NCBI RefSeq assembly: GCF_016735115.1
Contig: NZ_JAERQJ010000004.1
Location: 389,401 to 453,400, forward strand
Origin: Aquimarina mytili
GTDB lineage: Bacteria; Bacteroidota; Bacteroidia; Flavobacteriales; Flavobacteriaceae
Length of the DNA stretch: 64,000 bases
Reading direction: 5' to 3'
Part shown: piece by piece, positions 9,424-19,066 of the stretch
Position numbering within the stretch: the stretch's first letter is position 1
Layout of the letters: each line of letters starts with the position of its first letter
The notes under the pieces: generated by a model
Seen by the model: the letters and a program-made list of their open reading frames with translations, nothing else
The model's database searches: none
Told to the model about the DNA's origin: nothing
Position numbers and translations under genes: made by a program

Positions 9424-10359
9424 TTAAAATTTCAACAAAAACTCTAGTGGAGTATGAATTCGTGCTTTCCAACTTTTCTCATTATGCTCAGCTCCTTCAA
9501 ATTTTTTTGTAATCCAGTTTTCACCTTCAGTATATCCTTTTTCTTTCATAATCTGGTCTACTTGTTTTTGATAAGGTTCGTATTGTGCATCTAGCGTCTC
9601 GGTCCCATAATCAAAGTAGATTTTATGTGTTGCAGGATCGGGTAAAGAAGCAGGTAGAGTTTTGATATATAACTCACCTAGTATAGGTACAGGCCAATGC
9701 GTAGAAATACATCCAGCTGCCCCAAAAACTTTTGGATATTTACAAATTGCATATAGTGAAATGAGGCCTCCCATAGATGATCCCATAATTGATGTATCTT
9801 CACGTTTTGTTGATACGTTATAGGTATTTTCAATGAAGGGCTTCAACTCTTCTACTAAAAATTTAAGATATTCATCGGAATATAGTTGCTCAACACCTGC
9901 ATATTCTTTAAGGCCTTTTTTTGCTTCTATTGTTTCTGAAGCTTCAGAAGGTGACTTGGGCATATATTCTGGAAAACGTTTTGATCCATTGTTCCATGCG
10001 GCTACTACTATAGTTTTTTCAATATTATCAAGTCGAATTAGACTATCAACAGCTTCATCAACACCCCAGTCGATTCCTGTATATGATGTTTCAGGATTAA
10101 AAACATTTTGCCCATCGTGCATGTATAATACGTTGTATTCCTGAGAAGCATTCTTATCATATCCAGTAGGTAAAAAAACTTCTACATTACGGGCATCAAC
10201 ATATTTTGATTTGAAATTTTTATGTAGAATTACTTTGCTTTCATTGAAAACTTCTTTTTCGGTAGTTGCAATAGTCGATGCTTGATCTTCTTTAGATTGT
10301 TGTTTGCAAGAGGTGGAGGCTAAAAGTAGTATTAAGATTGTAGATTTTAGTAGTTTCAT
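9424..10359 (-). CDS. Lipoprotein alpha/beta-hydrolase, putative esterase family
   Basis: This is a 311-residue hydrolase of the enterochelin-esterase-like (esterase D/Fes) family. The N-terminus is a lipoprotein signal with the acceptor Cys at C18 (LASTSC). The nucleophile elbow GSSMGG places the serine at S195, and H292 in GAEHNEKSW is the likely catalytic His. YMHDGQNVF near residue 80 is typical of the family. It follows the M28 peptidase gene by 30 bp on the same strand, so the two probably share a transcript ending at 9319-9353. The substrate is unknown: such proteins include carbohydrate acetyl- or feruloyl-esterases and siderophore esterases. A role in the neighbouring chitin block is possible but unproven. 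Confidence 0.85.
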   Translation of the reverse strand: MKLLKSTILILLLASTSCKQQSKEDQASTIATTEKEVFNESKVILHKNFKSKYVDARNVEVFLPTGYDKNASQEYNVLYMHDGQNVFNPETSYTGIDWGVDEAVDSLIRLDNIEKTIVVAAWNNGSKRFPEYMPKSPSEASETIEAKKGLKEYAGVEQLYSDEYLKFLVEELKPFIENTYNVSTKREDTSIMGSSMGGLISLYAICKYPKVFGAAGCISTHWPVPILGELYIKTLPASLPDPATHKIYFDYGTETLDAQYEPYQKQVDQIMKEKGYTEGENWITKKFEGAEHNEKSWKARIHTPLEFLLKF

Positions 10360-10389
10360 ATATAGTTTTTAGTTGGTTTGTGGTTATTA

Positions 10390-11730
10390 TTATTCTCTAA
10401 AAATTTTTGATGGAAAAACAACTGGGCTTTCATACCCATTTTTTCCAACTGTTGAGATTCCGAAAAGGAAATTATCAATTACAATTCCTTCAAGAATAAA
10501 ATTGTCGATATTTCCAACAAAACGGCTGTGATCCCATGTTGGAGATGTTGTATCTCGCCAGTATATTTTATATCCTTCAATATTTGGGTCATTTATTTTT
10601 TTCCATCTAAACTTTACAGATGGCTCTACAATACCACCTATTTCTAACTCGGTAACGGTTGGTGGTGCAGAGGCGATACTAGCTAGGTTGATTGCATTAA
10701 CAGCAGTCAATTTTGCTGCATAATCAAAATTTACATGTGCTACAACATCACCATATTTTATTCCATTTTCTTCTCTAATATCTTGATGTTGCTGGGTATA
10801 GTTTTCATGAGCTTCCATAATACGTACTCCTGCAAAACCAACATCATTAAATGGTCTATGGTGTCCTCCACGCCCAAAACGATCAAGTCTATACACTAAC
10901 ATAGGATTCATCTCTGGCATATAGGTGTTTACAGTTTTGTGTATATATCGAGCTAATTGTCGGGATATCCCGTCTACTTCGCCACCATAAAAACGTCTGG
11001 ATTTTCTTTGTTTTTCAGTTTCAGTAGGAGGTGTTGGTTCAGAGAATATCCTAAACGTCCTATTGTCTATTACTCCATCTACACCTTTTATATTACCAAT
11101 CATATCATTATTCATAACTCCGATAATATCCCAGTTTTTTTCTAAAGCATAGGCTGCTAATTCTTTTCCTCCAAAGAGTCCTTGTTCTTCGCCAGATAAA
11201 CCTACATATATAATACTATTTTCGAATGTATATTTTGATAGTACTCTTGAGGCTTCTATGGCACCAGCCATACCACTGGCATTATCATTCGCTCCAGGAG
11301 AATCATGAGTATAATCTGTAGGGTCTGAGATACGAGAATCTATATCACCGCTCATTATGATAAAGCGATTAGGATATTTTGTGCCTCGTTGAATAGCCAC
11401 AACATTAACAACCCAAACATCTTTTGTAATTCTTTTGTTGGTTCCTTTTTTGACTAAATCTTTTTGATAAAATACGTCAAGGCATCCATTACAATCTTTA
11501 GAAATTTTATCAAATTCTGATTTGATCCATCGTCTGGCGGCACCAATACCTCTAGTTTGAGAAACTGTATCACTTAAAGTGTGACGAGTACCAAAATTTG
11601 CTAATGTTTTGATATCCTTTTCAATTCTACTAGCCGAAACAGTATTAATAATATTATATATTTTTTGATCAGTTTGGGCAATTATAAAAGTGGTTATTAA
11701 AAGTAAAGTTGAGGTAAGAATTGTCTTCAT
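10390..11730 (-). CDS. Secreted M28-family zinc peptidase with a fibronectin-III-like tail
   Basis: This 446-residue protein has a signal peptide at about 1-19. The M28 aminopeptidase core is seen in SGDIDSR (127-133), GANDNASG (147-153, metal-bridging D149), SGEEQGL (179-185, catalytic E181 and ligand E182), NNDMIGN and a late MEAHENY His. In many M28 enzymes the first motif is GxHxDS; here an Asp (D129) replaces that His. From memory this is a recurrent variant, so activity is still likely. Residues about 350-446 look like one FN3 domain (VKFRWKKINDPNIEGYKIYW). It is first in a two-gene transcript with the esterase. The expected job is trimming of peptides in the periplasm or on the cell surface. 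Confidence 0.87.
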   Translation of the reverse strand: MKTILTSTLLLITTFIIAQTDQKIYNIINTVSASRIEKDIKTLANFGTRHTLSDTVSQTRGIGAARRWIKSEFDKISKDCNGCLDVFYQKDLVKKGTNKRITKDVWVVNVVAIQRGTKYPNRFIIMSGDIDSRISDPTDYTHDSPGANDNASGMAGAIEASRVLSKYTFENSIIYVGLSGEEQGLFGGKELAAYALEKNWDIIGVMNNDMIGNIKGVDGVIDNRTFRIFSEPTPPTETEKQRKSRRFYGGEVDGISRQLARYIHKTVNTYMPEMNPMLVYRLDRFGRGGHHRPFNDVGFAGVRIMEAHENYTQQHQDIREENGIKYGDVVAHVNFDYAAKLTAVNAINLASIASAPPTVTELEIGGIVEPSVKFRWKKINDPNIEGYKIYWRDTTSPTWDHSRFVGNIDNFILEGIVIDNFLFGISTVGKNGYESPVVFPSKIFRE

Positions 11731-12194
11731 TATGATGATTTTAGTGGACTAATTTAAATAAAAGGGGCAAAGAACTCTGAAGGATTAACAAATTTATAAG
11801 AACGTAAAGGATAATGTTGTTTTTATAACCTGCTCTATGGGTGGTAGTTATGTTTTTATTTTTGAGATTGAAAACAAGATTTATATTAGTTATAAATAAT
11901 ATTCCTTTTGACAGTGTTGCTATTGGTTCAATTCACGAATTAATAATATCTTAGACACAAAGTTTTTTAAGACTAATTAAGGGAAGAAAACTTTTATAGG
12001 GAAATTATTTTAAAGGGGCTACAACTAGTGTTTTTATATACTATTAAATCATTAGTTTATTTTGAAAAACTGTTTTTTTCTTTTTGTTATAATCTTTAAC
12101 AATTGGATTGAAAGATAATGTGTTTGTCTCTTCTGTTGCATTAATATTTCCACACGTATTTGATCTAATTTTTTAAAGTTTGTTAAATAATCAT
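11731..12194. other. 464-bp intergenic region without a gene
   Basis: This AT-rich stretch separates the divergent peptidase gene and the first outer-membrane module and must hold promoters for both. I see no convincing ORF, RNA gene, strong inverted repeat or clear -33/-7 pair. Confidence 0.6.
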
Positions 12195-12932
12195 ATGCAT
12201 AGAATAATTAAAGTAAAAAAAAGTCTTATCCTTTTGATATTGCCTTTTGTCTTTTTTGGTCAGGATAATGATAAACAGAATTCTTATTACGATTGGTTTG
12301 ACAAAGTATTAGGGAAAGAACATACTGGTTTGTATAATGGCAAACAATATGTTGACCTTGATGTAAATAGGATATATGAAAATAAGAATGCATTTTTTCT
12401 ATCTGATAAGGTAATGCTAGGGTCTGTTACATATGATGGGCAAACATATTACAATATAGGGATGAAGTATAACCTGGAAAAGGATATGCTTTTGGTTGCT
12501 TTAAAATCAGCTACTACCGCATCTACCATTCAACTGATTAGTGATAAAATAGAGGAGTTTGTAATTGAGGATTTCAGATTTAAAAGGGTTGTGGGTTCTT
12601 TTGAAGAAGGTGATCTCATTAATGGGTTTTATCAGGTTTTAGTAGAAAATTCTTCTTACTCATTATTAAAGAAGCACAAAAAAAATAGAAGAAAAATTAT
12701 TCAAGCTGGTAAGTTAGTGTCTTATAAGTTTGTAAGTGATAATAGTTATATCTTATTTGTAAATCAAGGTTTTAAAAAGATAACCACTAAAGCTGATATA
12801 ATAAACATCTATCCAATACATAAAAAAGAGATTAAAGAGTTTTATGAAGCGTATAAAAGATTAAGAAAATCTGATCCTGATCAATTCATGCAAAGATTAT
12901 TTAGAAGAGTTATTAATTCATCATCCTTATAA
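12195..12932 (+). CDS. Secreted protein of unknown family, first gene of outer-membrane module 1
   Basis: The product is 245 residues from ATG 12195; a TTG at 12180 would add five residues but gives a poorer signal peptide. Residues 1-23 look like a cleavable signal ending LPFVFFGQ. The rest shows the segments YYDWFDKVLGKEHTGLYNGK and DKVMLGSVTYDGQTYYN, then a basic KKHKKNRRK patch. It ends in a KSDPDQFMQRLFRRV helix. I do not recognise the family. The gene at 19063 is a clear paralog over its whole length. It ends one base before the TonB receptor start (TAA-C-ATG), so the two are tightly coupled. A periplasmic accessory to the receptor is the natural guess. Confidence 0.8.
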   Translation: MHRIIKVKKSLILLILPFVFFGQDNDKQNSYYDWFDKVLGKEHTGLYNGKQYVDLDVNRIYENKNAFFLSDKVMLGSVTYDGQTYYNIGMKYNLEKDMLLVALKSATTASTIQLISDKIEEFVIEDFRFKRVVGSFEEGDLINGFYQVLVENSSYSLLKKHKKNRRKIIQAGKLVSYKFVSDNSYILFVNQGFKKITTKADIINIYPIHKKEIKEFYEAYKRLRKSDPDQFMQRLFRRVINSSSL

Positions 12933-12933
12933 C

Positions 12934-15717
12934 ATGAATTTTGATATAAAGACAAACTATTTCGTATTGATATTTTTATTGCTCACGTCTGGTATTTGGG
13001 CACAACAAAAAGATTCATTAATTACAATATCTTTTAAGAATGTAGATCTACATTCTGTCCTGAATATGATAGAAGAACAAACAGACTATCATTTCTATTA
13101 TATCGATTCTTGGTTACAGGAGTACAATGATCTTTCTGGAGACTACGATAATGCATTGGTTACTGATATTTTAGAAGATGTTTTTAAAAACACAGTACTT
13201 AATTTTTATGTTATGAAAGAGGGTAAAATAATTCTTACTCAAAATAACATTATATATAATAACCTTCCTGATGGCTTTTTTGGAAAACGAAAAGACAGTT
13301 TTAAGATAGAAGTGAAAAAAGTAAGAAAAACAATTTCACCTGTTTTTGCAACTAATAAAAGTGCAGTCAAAAGTAAGAAGATAGAAACTATAAGGATAGG
13401 AAAAGCGCTTAGGGGTAACCTGAGACAAAAGTTTACATTATCGGGATATGTTCAAAACATACAAACAAAGAAACCATTGCCTAGTGCTGTCATATCAGTA
13501 GAAGAATACGATACCAAAGCGATTACTGATAGTAATGGTTTTTATGAGATTGAATTAAACGTAGGCCTCAATACTATTGAGATTACCTCTTTAGGAATGG
13601 AAAATTTTAAAAAGAAAGTCATCATATATAGTGACGGAAGATTTGATGCTTTTATTAACGAAAAAATTGAACAATTAGACGAAGTGCTACTTGAAGGAAA
13701 AATTAATGATAATGTTGAAGAGGTAGTAACAAAAACTAAGATAGATGTAGAAGAATCTAAAAACATACCCTTAGCACTAGGAGAGAGAGATGTTCTAAAA
13801 GTAGCAACGGCATTACCAGGTATTACCACTGCGGGTGAAGGGGCTGCCGGATACAATGTAAGAGGAGGTAAAGCAGACCAGAATCTTATACTTTTGGATG
13901 ATGCGGTTGTATATAATCCCCAACATTTTTTTGGAATTTTTTCTGCACTTAATCCATTCGCTATAGGAGATGTTAATATTTATAAAAATAGTATTCCAGC
14001 AGAATATGGTGGAAGATTGTCTTCTGTTTTTGATATCACCACAAAAGATGCAAGTGTAGAAAAGTTTAAAGGAGAAGCATCTATTGGCCCGGTAACCGGA
14101 AATGTCTTATTAGAAACCCCTGTCGTTAAAAACAAGTCAGGGTTGATGGTGGGAGGAAGAGGAGCCTATGCCAATTGGATTTTAAGTTCATTAGATGATG
14201 AGTCTCTTAAAAACAGTGAGGCTTCATTTTATGATGTTGTCGCAAAATACAACCATCAAATAACAGAAAAATCAAAAGTTGAAGCCACCGCATATTTGAG
14301 TAGGGATGATTTTAGTATTACCTCAGATTCATTATATATCTATGGTAACAGGGCATTGTCATTACGATGGGATTATCGTTTTAATCAAAAAAATACCGGA
14401 AAATTGGCACTATCCAATAGTGAATACAAGTTTGATATCGAATTTGATGGGCAATCTAATGATGACTTTGAGCTTGGATACAGTATAGAAGAAACCGAAC
14501 TGAAGCTTCAATTTAAGTACTTATATAGTGATAAACTGAATTTTGATTATGGAGTTTCTAGTAAGTTATATACTGTTAGACCTGGAAAGATTAGTCCTAA
14601 AGGACCTGAATCTATAGTAGCTCCTTTTGAAGTTGACAAGGAAAGAGGTCTTGAATCGGGCATTTTTTTAACTTCAGAAATAGATATAACTAAAAAGCTT
14701 TCGCTTAGTGCAGGGATTAGATACTCTGTTTTTAATGCATTAGGAAGTGGTACTCAGAATATATATCAAGAAGGAGTTCCTAGAAGTGAAGGAACTGTAG
14801 AAGAGACTTTATCTTTTGATGAGAATGAAATCATAGAAACGTATGGAGGACCTGAGTTTAGAGTTTCTGGAAGATATTTATTAGGAGAAGACTTATCCAT
14901 AAAAGCTTCCTATAATAAGACTTTTCAATATATACATACCCTTTCTAATAATACAACGGTATCTCCTATCGATACGTGGAAGCTTTCAGACCTTAATATA
15001 GAACCACAAAGTTCTCAGCAATATGCATTAGGCGCATACAAAAATTTTGATGATAATGCTTACGAATTAAGCTTGGAAGGTTTTTATAAAGAATCTAAAA
15101 ACATTCTGGATTTTAAAACAGGAGCAGAAATCTTATTAAACGAAAATGTTGAAACCGAAGTATTACAAGGAAATGGAAAAGCATATGGAGTTGAGGTTCT
15201 TCTTAAAAAACAAAAAGGAAAACTTTATGGTTGGCTTGGTTATACGTATTCTCGTTCTTTAATACAGCTTGATAGTCAATTTAGAGATGAACGTGTTAAT
15301 AACGGCGATTTTTTCTCTTCTAACTTTGATAAACCACATGATTTTAGTTTAGTTGCAAATTACAAATTGACAAGGCGCTTTAGTCTCTCCACAAATTTTG
15401 TATATCAGACCGGAAGACCTATTACTTTTCCTATAGGAAGTTTTACATTCAATGGGGCAGATTTTACTGTGTTTAGCGAGAGAAACAAGTTCAGAATCCC
15501 TGATTTTTATAGGCTAGATATAGGATTTAATATAGAAGGAAATCATAAAAAAAATAAGCTAGCACATAGTTTCTGGACAATATCAATTTATAATGTTTTA
15601 GGACGTAATAATCCTTTCTCTGTATTCTTTGTTACTGAAAATGGAGAAGTAAAAGGGTTGAAAAGCTCGATTTTTTCAATTCCTGTGCCTTCTATTACTT
15701 ATAATTTTAAATTTTAA
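12934..15717 (+). CDS. TonB-dependent receptor with STN and carboxypeptidase-like N-terminal domains (module 1)
   Basis: This 927-residue outer-membrane receptor has a signal peptide (1-24, ending GIWAQ). An STN secretin/TonB N-terminal domain covers about 28-105. A carboxypeptidase-D regulatory-like domain (about 167-250, FTLSGYVQNIQTKKPLPSAV) follows. The plug is at about 275-385 (YNVRGGKADQNLILLDDA), and the 22-stranded barrel runs to the end, which closes on an aromatic Phe (TYNFKF). The type is the one usually found beside DUF4249 lipoproteins rather than SusD. The STN domain normally talks to a FecR anti-sigma factor, but none lies in this module. It is flanked at 1 bp and 4 bp by its operon partners. 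The copy at 19821 is near-identical in the plug and distal barrel and diverges more in the first 170 residues. The ligand is unknown. Confidence 0.92.
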   Translation: MNFDIKTNYFVLIFLLLTSGIWAQQKDSLITISFKNVDLHSVLNMIEEQTDYHFYYIDSWLQEYNDLSGDYDNALVTDILEDVFKNTVLNFYVMKEGKIILTQNNIIYNNLPDGFFGKRKDSFKIEVKKVRKTISPVFATNKSAVKSKKIETIRIGKALRGNLRQKFTLSGYVQNIQTKKPLPSAVISVEEYDTKAITDSNGFYEIELNVGLNTIEITSLGMENFKKKVIIYSDGRFDAFINEKIEQLDEVLLEGKINDNVEEVVTKTKIDVEESKNIPLALGERDVLKVATALPGITTAGEGAAGYNVRGGKADQNLILLDDAVVYNPQHFFGIFSALNPFAIGDVNIYKNSIPAEYGGRLSSVFDITTKDASVEKFKGEASIGPVTGNVLLETPVVKNKSGLMVGGRGAYANWILSSLDDESLKNSEASFYDVVAKYNHQITEKSKVEATAYLSRDDFSITSDSLYIYGNRALSLRWDYRFNQKNTGKLALSNSEYKFDIEFDGQSNDDFELGYSIEETELKLQFKYLYSDKLNFDYGVSSKLYTVRPGKISPKGPESIVAPFEVDKERGLESGIFLTSEIDITKKLSLSAGIRYSVFNALGSGTQNIYQEGVPRSEGTVEETLSFDENEIIETYGGPEFRVSGRYLLGEDLSIKASYNKTFQYIHTLSNNTTVSPIDTWKLSDLNIEPQSSQQYALGAYKNFDDNAYELSLEGFYKESKNILDFKTGAEILLNENVETEVLQGNGKAYGVEVLLKKQKGKLYGWLGYTYSRSLIQLDSQFRDERVNNGDFFSSNFDKPHDFSLVANYKLTRRFSLSTNFVYQTGRPITFPIGSFTFNGADFTVFSERNKFRIPDFYRLDIGFNIEGNHKKNKLAHSFWTISIYNVLGRNNPFSVFFVTENGEVKGLKSSIFSIPVPSITYNFKF

Positions 15718-15721
15718 AGCA

Positions 15722-16972
15722 ATGAAATCCTATTTAAAATTAATAAAATACAAAAGAGTAAGTAACATTTTGACTTTACTTTTAATCAGTAGTACAATGT
15801 GGTATTGCGTTGAACCATTTGAAATTGAAACTGAGACTTTTGAGAGTATTTTGATCATTAATACTACCATGACTGATGAGGTAAAAAATCAAAAAGTGAT
15901 ATTGTCAAGAACCTTTAGATTCGAAGATAGTATTACTCCTCCAGAATTAGGCGCAGAAATAAAAGTTATAGAAGGTTCCGGGATAGAATATACTTTTAAA
16001 GCCGAAGATGATAACTCTGGAATATATACTTCAGAAAATGAATTTGCAATAGAGCCAGGTAAAGAGTATGCGTTGACAATTAAAACATCAGATGGTCGAA
16101 CGTATATTTCTGATAAGGTTACATTACCACAACAGACTATTATCGAAAACGTATATGCAAAACAAACAACAAATGATCAGGGAGTAGAAGGTGTGGGGAT
16201 ATTTGTAAACACTTTTGATCCAACAGGAAATTCCAGATATTATCGATATGAATATGAGGAGACGTATAGATTTAAAGCACCGTTTTGGGTTGAAACTGAT
16301 GTTAGAGCCGTCGAAGAAACAAATGGAGAAGGTGAAACTGAAATAAGCTTTGAGTTTGATGTACGACCGCTTGGAGAAAGAACATGCTATGGAAATAGTC
16401 TATCAAATGAAATCATAATAACTGATACCAATGAACTTTCTGAGGATAGACTTACAGATTTTTTATTTAGGTTTATTCCGGCAGATGATAAAAGGCTCGA
16501 AGATCGATATAGTATCTTAGTTAAGCAATTGGTGCAATCCAGAGAGGCTAATGAGTTTTATGAGACTCTTAATAGTTTTTCAGAATCAGAGAGTTTATTT
16601 TCTCAGGTACAACCAGGATTTATAACCGGGAATATCGTCTCAGAAACCAATCCGGAGGAGAAAGTATTAGGCTATTTTGAAGTATCTTCAATAGCAACAA
16701 GACGTATATTTTTTAATCGAGCAGATGTTTTGAGAGAGGATTTGCCAAGTTTTGAGCTAGAGTGTTTTGAAGTTACTATAGCACCTGCTCCTTTTGAGCC
16801 TGAAGAAGATTTTCGTAGAAGATTAAGGGCGGTCATTAATAGTAATAGATTAAAGTTTTTAGCAGCTGCGGGAGGCTCTCCAGGAGGTAGTGTTTTTACT
16901 TTTGTTCCTAGACAATGTGGAGATTGTACTGTGTTTGGCAAAAGTAATCCTCCAGATTTTTGGGTAGATTAA
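15722..16972 (+). CDS. DUF4249 domain lipoprotein/exported protein (module 1)
   Basis: This 416-residue protein matches the DUF4249 pattern: a short hydrophobic N-terminus, then CVEPFEIETETFESILIINT and an early KVILSRTFRFED strand typical of the family. C29 in MWYCVEP is where the lipid-acceptor Cys would be, although the residues before it are a poor lipobox. The paralog at 22596 has the better LSNC. Conserved C-terminal cysteines occur in PRQCGDCTVFG. DUF4249 proteins are usually encoded directly after TonB receptors lacking SusD and are presumed surface partners of the receptor. It starts 4 bp after the receptor stop. Confidence 0.88.
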   Translation: MKSYLKLIKYKRVSNILTLLLISSTMWYCVEPFEIETETFESILIINTTMTDEVKNQKVILSRTFRFEDSITPPELGAEIKVIEGSGIEYTFKAEDDNSGIYTSENEFAIEPGKEYALTIKTSDGRTYISDKVTLPQQTIIENVYAKQTTNDQGVEGVGIFVNTFDPTGNSRYYRYEYEETYRFKAPFWVETDVRAVEETNGEGETEISFEFDVRPLGERTCYGNSLSNEIIITDTNELSEDRLTDFLFRFIPADDKRLEDRYSILVKQLVQSREANEFYETLNSFSESESLFSQVQPGFITGNIVSETNPEEKVLGYFEVSSIATRRIFFNRADVLREDLPSFELECFEVTIAPAPFEPEEDFRRRLRAVINSNRLKFLAAAGGSPGGSVFTFVPRQCGDCTVFGKSNPPDFWVD

Positions 16973-16990
16973 GGTTAAAAAATTGTGATA

Positions 16991-18808
16991 ATGTTTAATG
17001 TAAAAAATGGTTCTGTGAAAATAAATCCACTACTCTATATCTTTTTATTTCTATTTATTTCAAATATACATGGACAAAGAGAGTCTGTGTTAAAAACAGC
17101 AGAAGAACTGTCAGGGTATTATCAGGTGCCTCAAGAAAAGATGTTTATTCATTACAATACGACATTATTATTTTCTGGAGAGTACCTTTATTATAAAGTA
17201 TATTGTTTAAACACTAAAAACAACCTATTAAGTGATATTAGTAAGATTGCTTATGTAGAACTGATAGATGAAGATAAAAATGCGATATTTAAACATAAAG
17301 TCAAACTAGAAAATGGAGTTGGGCAAGGAGATTTTTTTCTTCCGGTATCTGTTCCTTCTGGGAACTATAAACTAATTGGATATACACAATGGATGATTAA
17401 TGCCAAGGATAATCTTTTCTTTCAAGGCGATATTAGTATTTTAAATCCATATCAAGGAAATCAAAAAACAATCCTATCAGATGTACCAGTCGATACAGAA
17501 ATACTTCCAGTAGAAAATGATACAGCTGTAGTCAAAACAGAGATTAATACTTCAAAAGATAATACAGACATTAAACTTAATTTGGATAAACAGGTTTTCA
17601 AGAAAAGAAGCCCGGTTGTATTAACCATCAATATGGCTAATTCATTGCACAGATCTGGAAACTATTCAATATCCGTAAATAAAAAAGATTTTTTTACATC
17701 GGCAACAGCTGTTTCTGCTACCGAGTTTTCAGTATTACATCCCAAAGCTGTTATCAATAAAGAAAAATCGATCAGTTCATCATTTTTTTTACCAGAAATG
17801 AGAGGAGATTTAATTTATGGAAAAATTATACCCAAAGAATCGACTTTACCCGTTTCATCGATTCAAATTGCATTGTCGGTACCGGGTAAAAAAAATGATA
17901 TCAAAATTGCCACCACGAATAATAAAGGTGTTTTTATTTTTAGTTTAAATAAAGATTATTCTACCAAAGAGTTTGTGTTTCAGATTTTAGGGGAGAACAG
18001 GAATAATTATACTATTGTACTTAATGAAATTCCTGAGATTGAATATCCTGATTTTGATTTCTATACGTTTGAAATATCAGAGAGCCTAAAGGATCATATC
18101 GTTAATCGTAGTGTTAATAATCAAATAGATAATAGTTTTTTTGTTGCAAAACCCGATACGATTCAAGAACCTAAAGAAAATATCTCTTTCTATGGAAAAG
18201 ATTTTTCTACATATGACCTTGATGAGTATACCAGATTTGCTACGATAAAAGAAACTGTAATCGAAATCGTTGATGATGTATGGACAAAATCTAATAAGAA
18301 AGAGGAAAAAACCTTTGCAATAAGAGGGTATTATCCAACTCAGGAAGATTATGAATACAAACCTCTTGTTATAATAGATGGTATTGTAGAACAGGATCAT
18401 AAATTTTTGATGGAATATGATGCAAGAAAAATTAAAAGAATTAGTTTCGTTAGAGATCGATATTTTTTAGGAACTAAGATTTTTGAAGGTGTATTAATTT
18501 TTGAAACGCTTAAAGGTGATTATTTAGAAAGTCTTAATAGAAGCTATATATTTAAATCCGTTCTAAAAAGACCTCTGACAAAAAAGAAGTATTACAAACA
18601 ACGATACTTGGAAGGGGATAATAGTTATAATCATATTCCTGATTTTAGGCATCAATTATTTTGGGAACCAAGTATTACTTTAGAAAAAAATAACACAGTC
18701 ATTACGTTTTTTACTTCAGATGCTATTGGAGATTATGAAATCTCTATAGAAGGATTTACAAATGAAGGGGTTCCGGTATCTTTAAAGCGAGATTTTAGAG
18801 TAGAATAA
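16991..18808 (+). CDS. Macroglobulin-like exported protein, last gene of module 1
   Basis: The product is 605 residues from ATG 16991; an in-frame GTG at 16985 is the alternative start. A signal peptide is visible (LLYIFLFLFISNIHGQ). Residues about 30-150 resemble an alpha-2-macroglobulin MG domain (VFIHYNT-like FIHYNTTLLFSGEYLYYKV, and VPSGNYKLIGYTQWM). The middle holds a short Ig-like segment (PEMRGDLIYGKI). The C-terminal third shows FEGVLIFETLKGDY, which recalls the edge of a TonB plug. This type of protein often follows receptor/DUF4249 pairs in Bacteroidetes; its function is unknown. A full-length paralog is at 23876. Confidence 0.78.
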   Translation: MFNVKNGSVKINPLLYIFLFLFISNIHGQRESVLKTAEELSGYYQVPQEKMFIHYNTTLLFSGEYLYYKVYCLNTKNNLLSDISKIAYVELIDEDKNAIFKHKVKLENGVGQGDFFLPVSVPSGNYKLIGYTQWMINAKDNLFFQGDISILNPYQGNQKTILSDVPVDTEILPVENDTAVVKTEINTSKDNTDIKLNLDKQVFKKRSPVVLTINMANSLHRSGNYSISVNKKDFFTSATAVSATEFSVLHPKAVINKEKSISSSFFLPEMRGDLIYGKIIPKESTLPVSSIQIALSVPGKKNDIKIATTNNKGVFIFSLNKDYSTKEFVFQILGENRNNYTIVLNEIPEIEYPDFDFYTFEISESLKDHIVNRSVNNQIDNSFFVAKPDTIQEPKENISFYGKDFSTYDLDEYTRFATIKETVIEIVDDVWTKSNKKEEKTFAIRGYYPTQEDYEYKPLVIIDGIVEQDHKFLMEYDARKIKRISFVRDRYFLGTKIFEGVLIFETLKGDYLESLNRSYIFKSVLKRPLTKKKYYKQRYLEGDNSYNHIPDFRHQLFWEPSITLEKNNTVITFFTSDAIGDYEISIEGFTNEGVPVSLKRDFRVE

Positions 18809-18837
18809 CAGTGTTTTTGATATGTAGATACCTTTTC

Positions 18838-18870
18838 TGAAACTATTAAGACATAAAACGGTTTCATTTT
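18838..18870 (+). terminator. Possible weak terminator of module 1
   Basis: TGAAAC (18838-18843) pairs with GTTTCA (18861-18866), and TTTT follows. The stem is short and the loop of 17 nt is long, so this is only a candidate. Its position 30 bp after the module 1 stop codon is what makes it plausible. Confidence 0.35.
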
Positions 18871-18919
18871 ATTGATCACTTCTGCTCAAGGATATCTCAA
18901 AAAATACTTTGGACTAAAC

Positions 18920-18987
18920 TTATCAACACGAAAACGTTGTAGCTTATACCAGTTACAAGAGTTTTGAATATTTCCTCATATCTTAGT
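18920..18987 (+). repeat. Noncoding element A, shared with element B at 44255-44322
   Basis: Bases 18920-18942 are an exact 23-nt match to the reverse complement of 44300-44322. After exactly 21 further bases in both copies an 11-nt match follows (TTGAATATTTC, here 18964-18974). After 8 more bases comes CTTAGT. The part between also aligns (TATA, AGTTAC) with small compensating indels. The core contains the imperfect dyad CAAC...GTTG around GAAAAC. It lies about 120 bp before the start of module 2 and points the same way. It may be a regulatory element or a remnant of a mobile sequence. Confidence 0.65.
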
Positions 18988-19066
18988 TTATGGGACTTCT
19001 AATAAAAATTTAGAAGAAGGATATACAGAAAAAGGATTCTGGTTCACACAACAGACGGGGATATGA
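18974..19066 (+). pseudogene. Possible decayed coding fragment before module 2
   Basis: One frame from 18974 reads about 30 residues (PHILVYGTSNKNLEEGYTEK, then GFWFTQQTGI) to a TGA overlapping the start of the next gene. The residue mix looks protein-like, but there is no start codon and a stop lies just upstream (18965-18967). I do not recognise a family. It may equally be chance. Confidence 0.25.
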
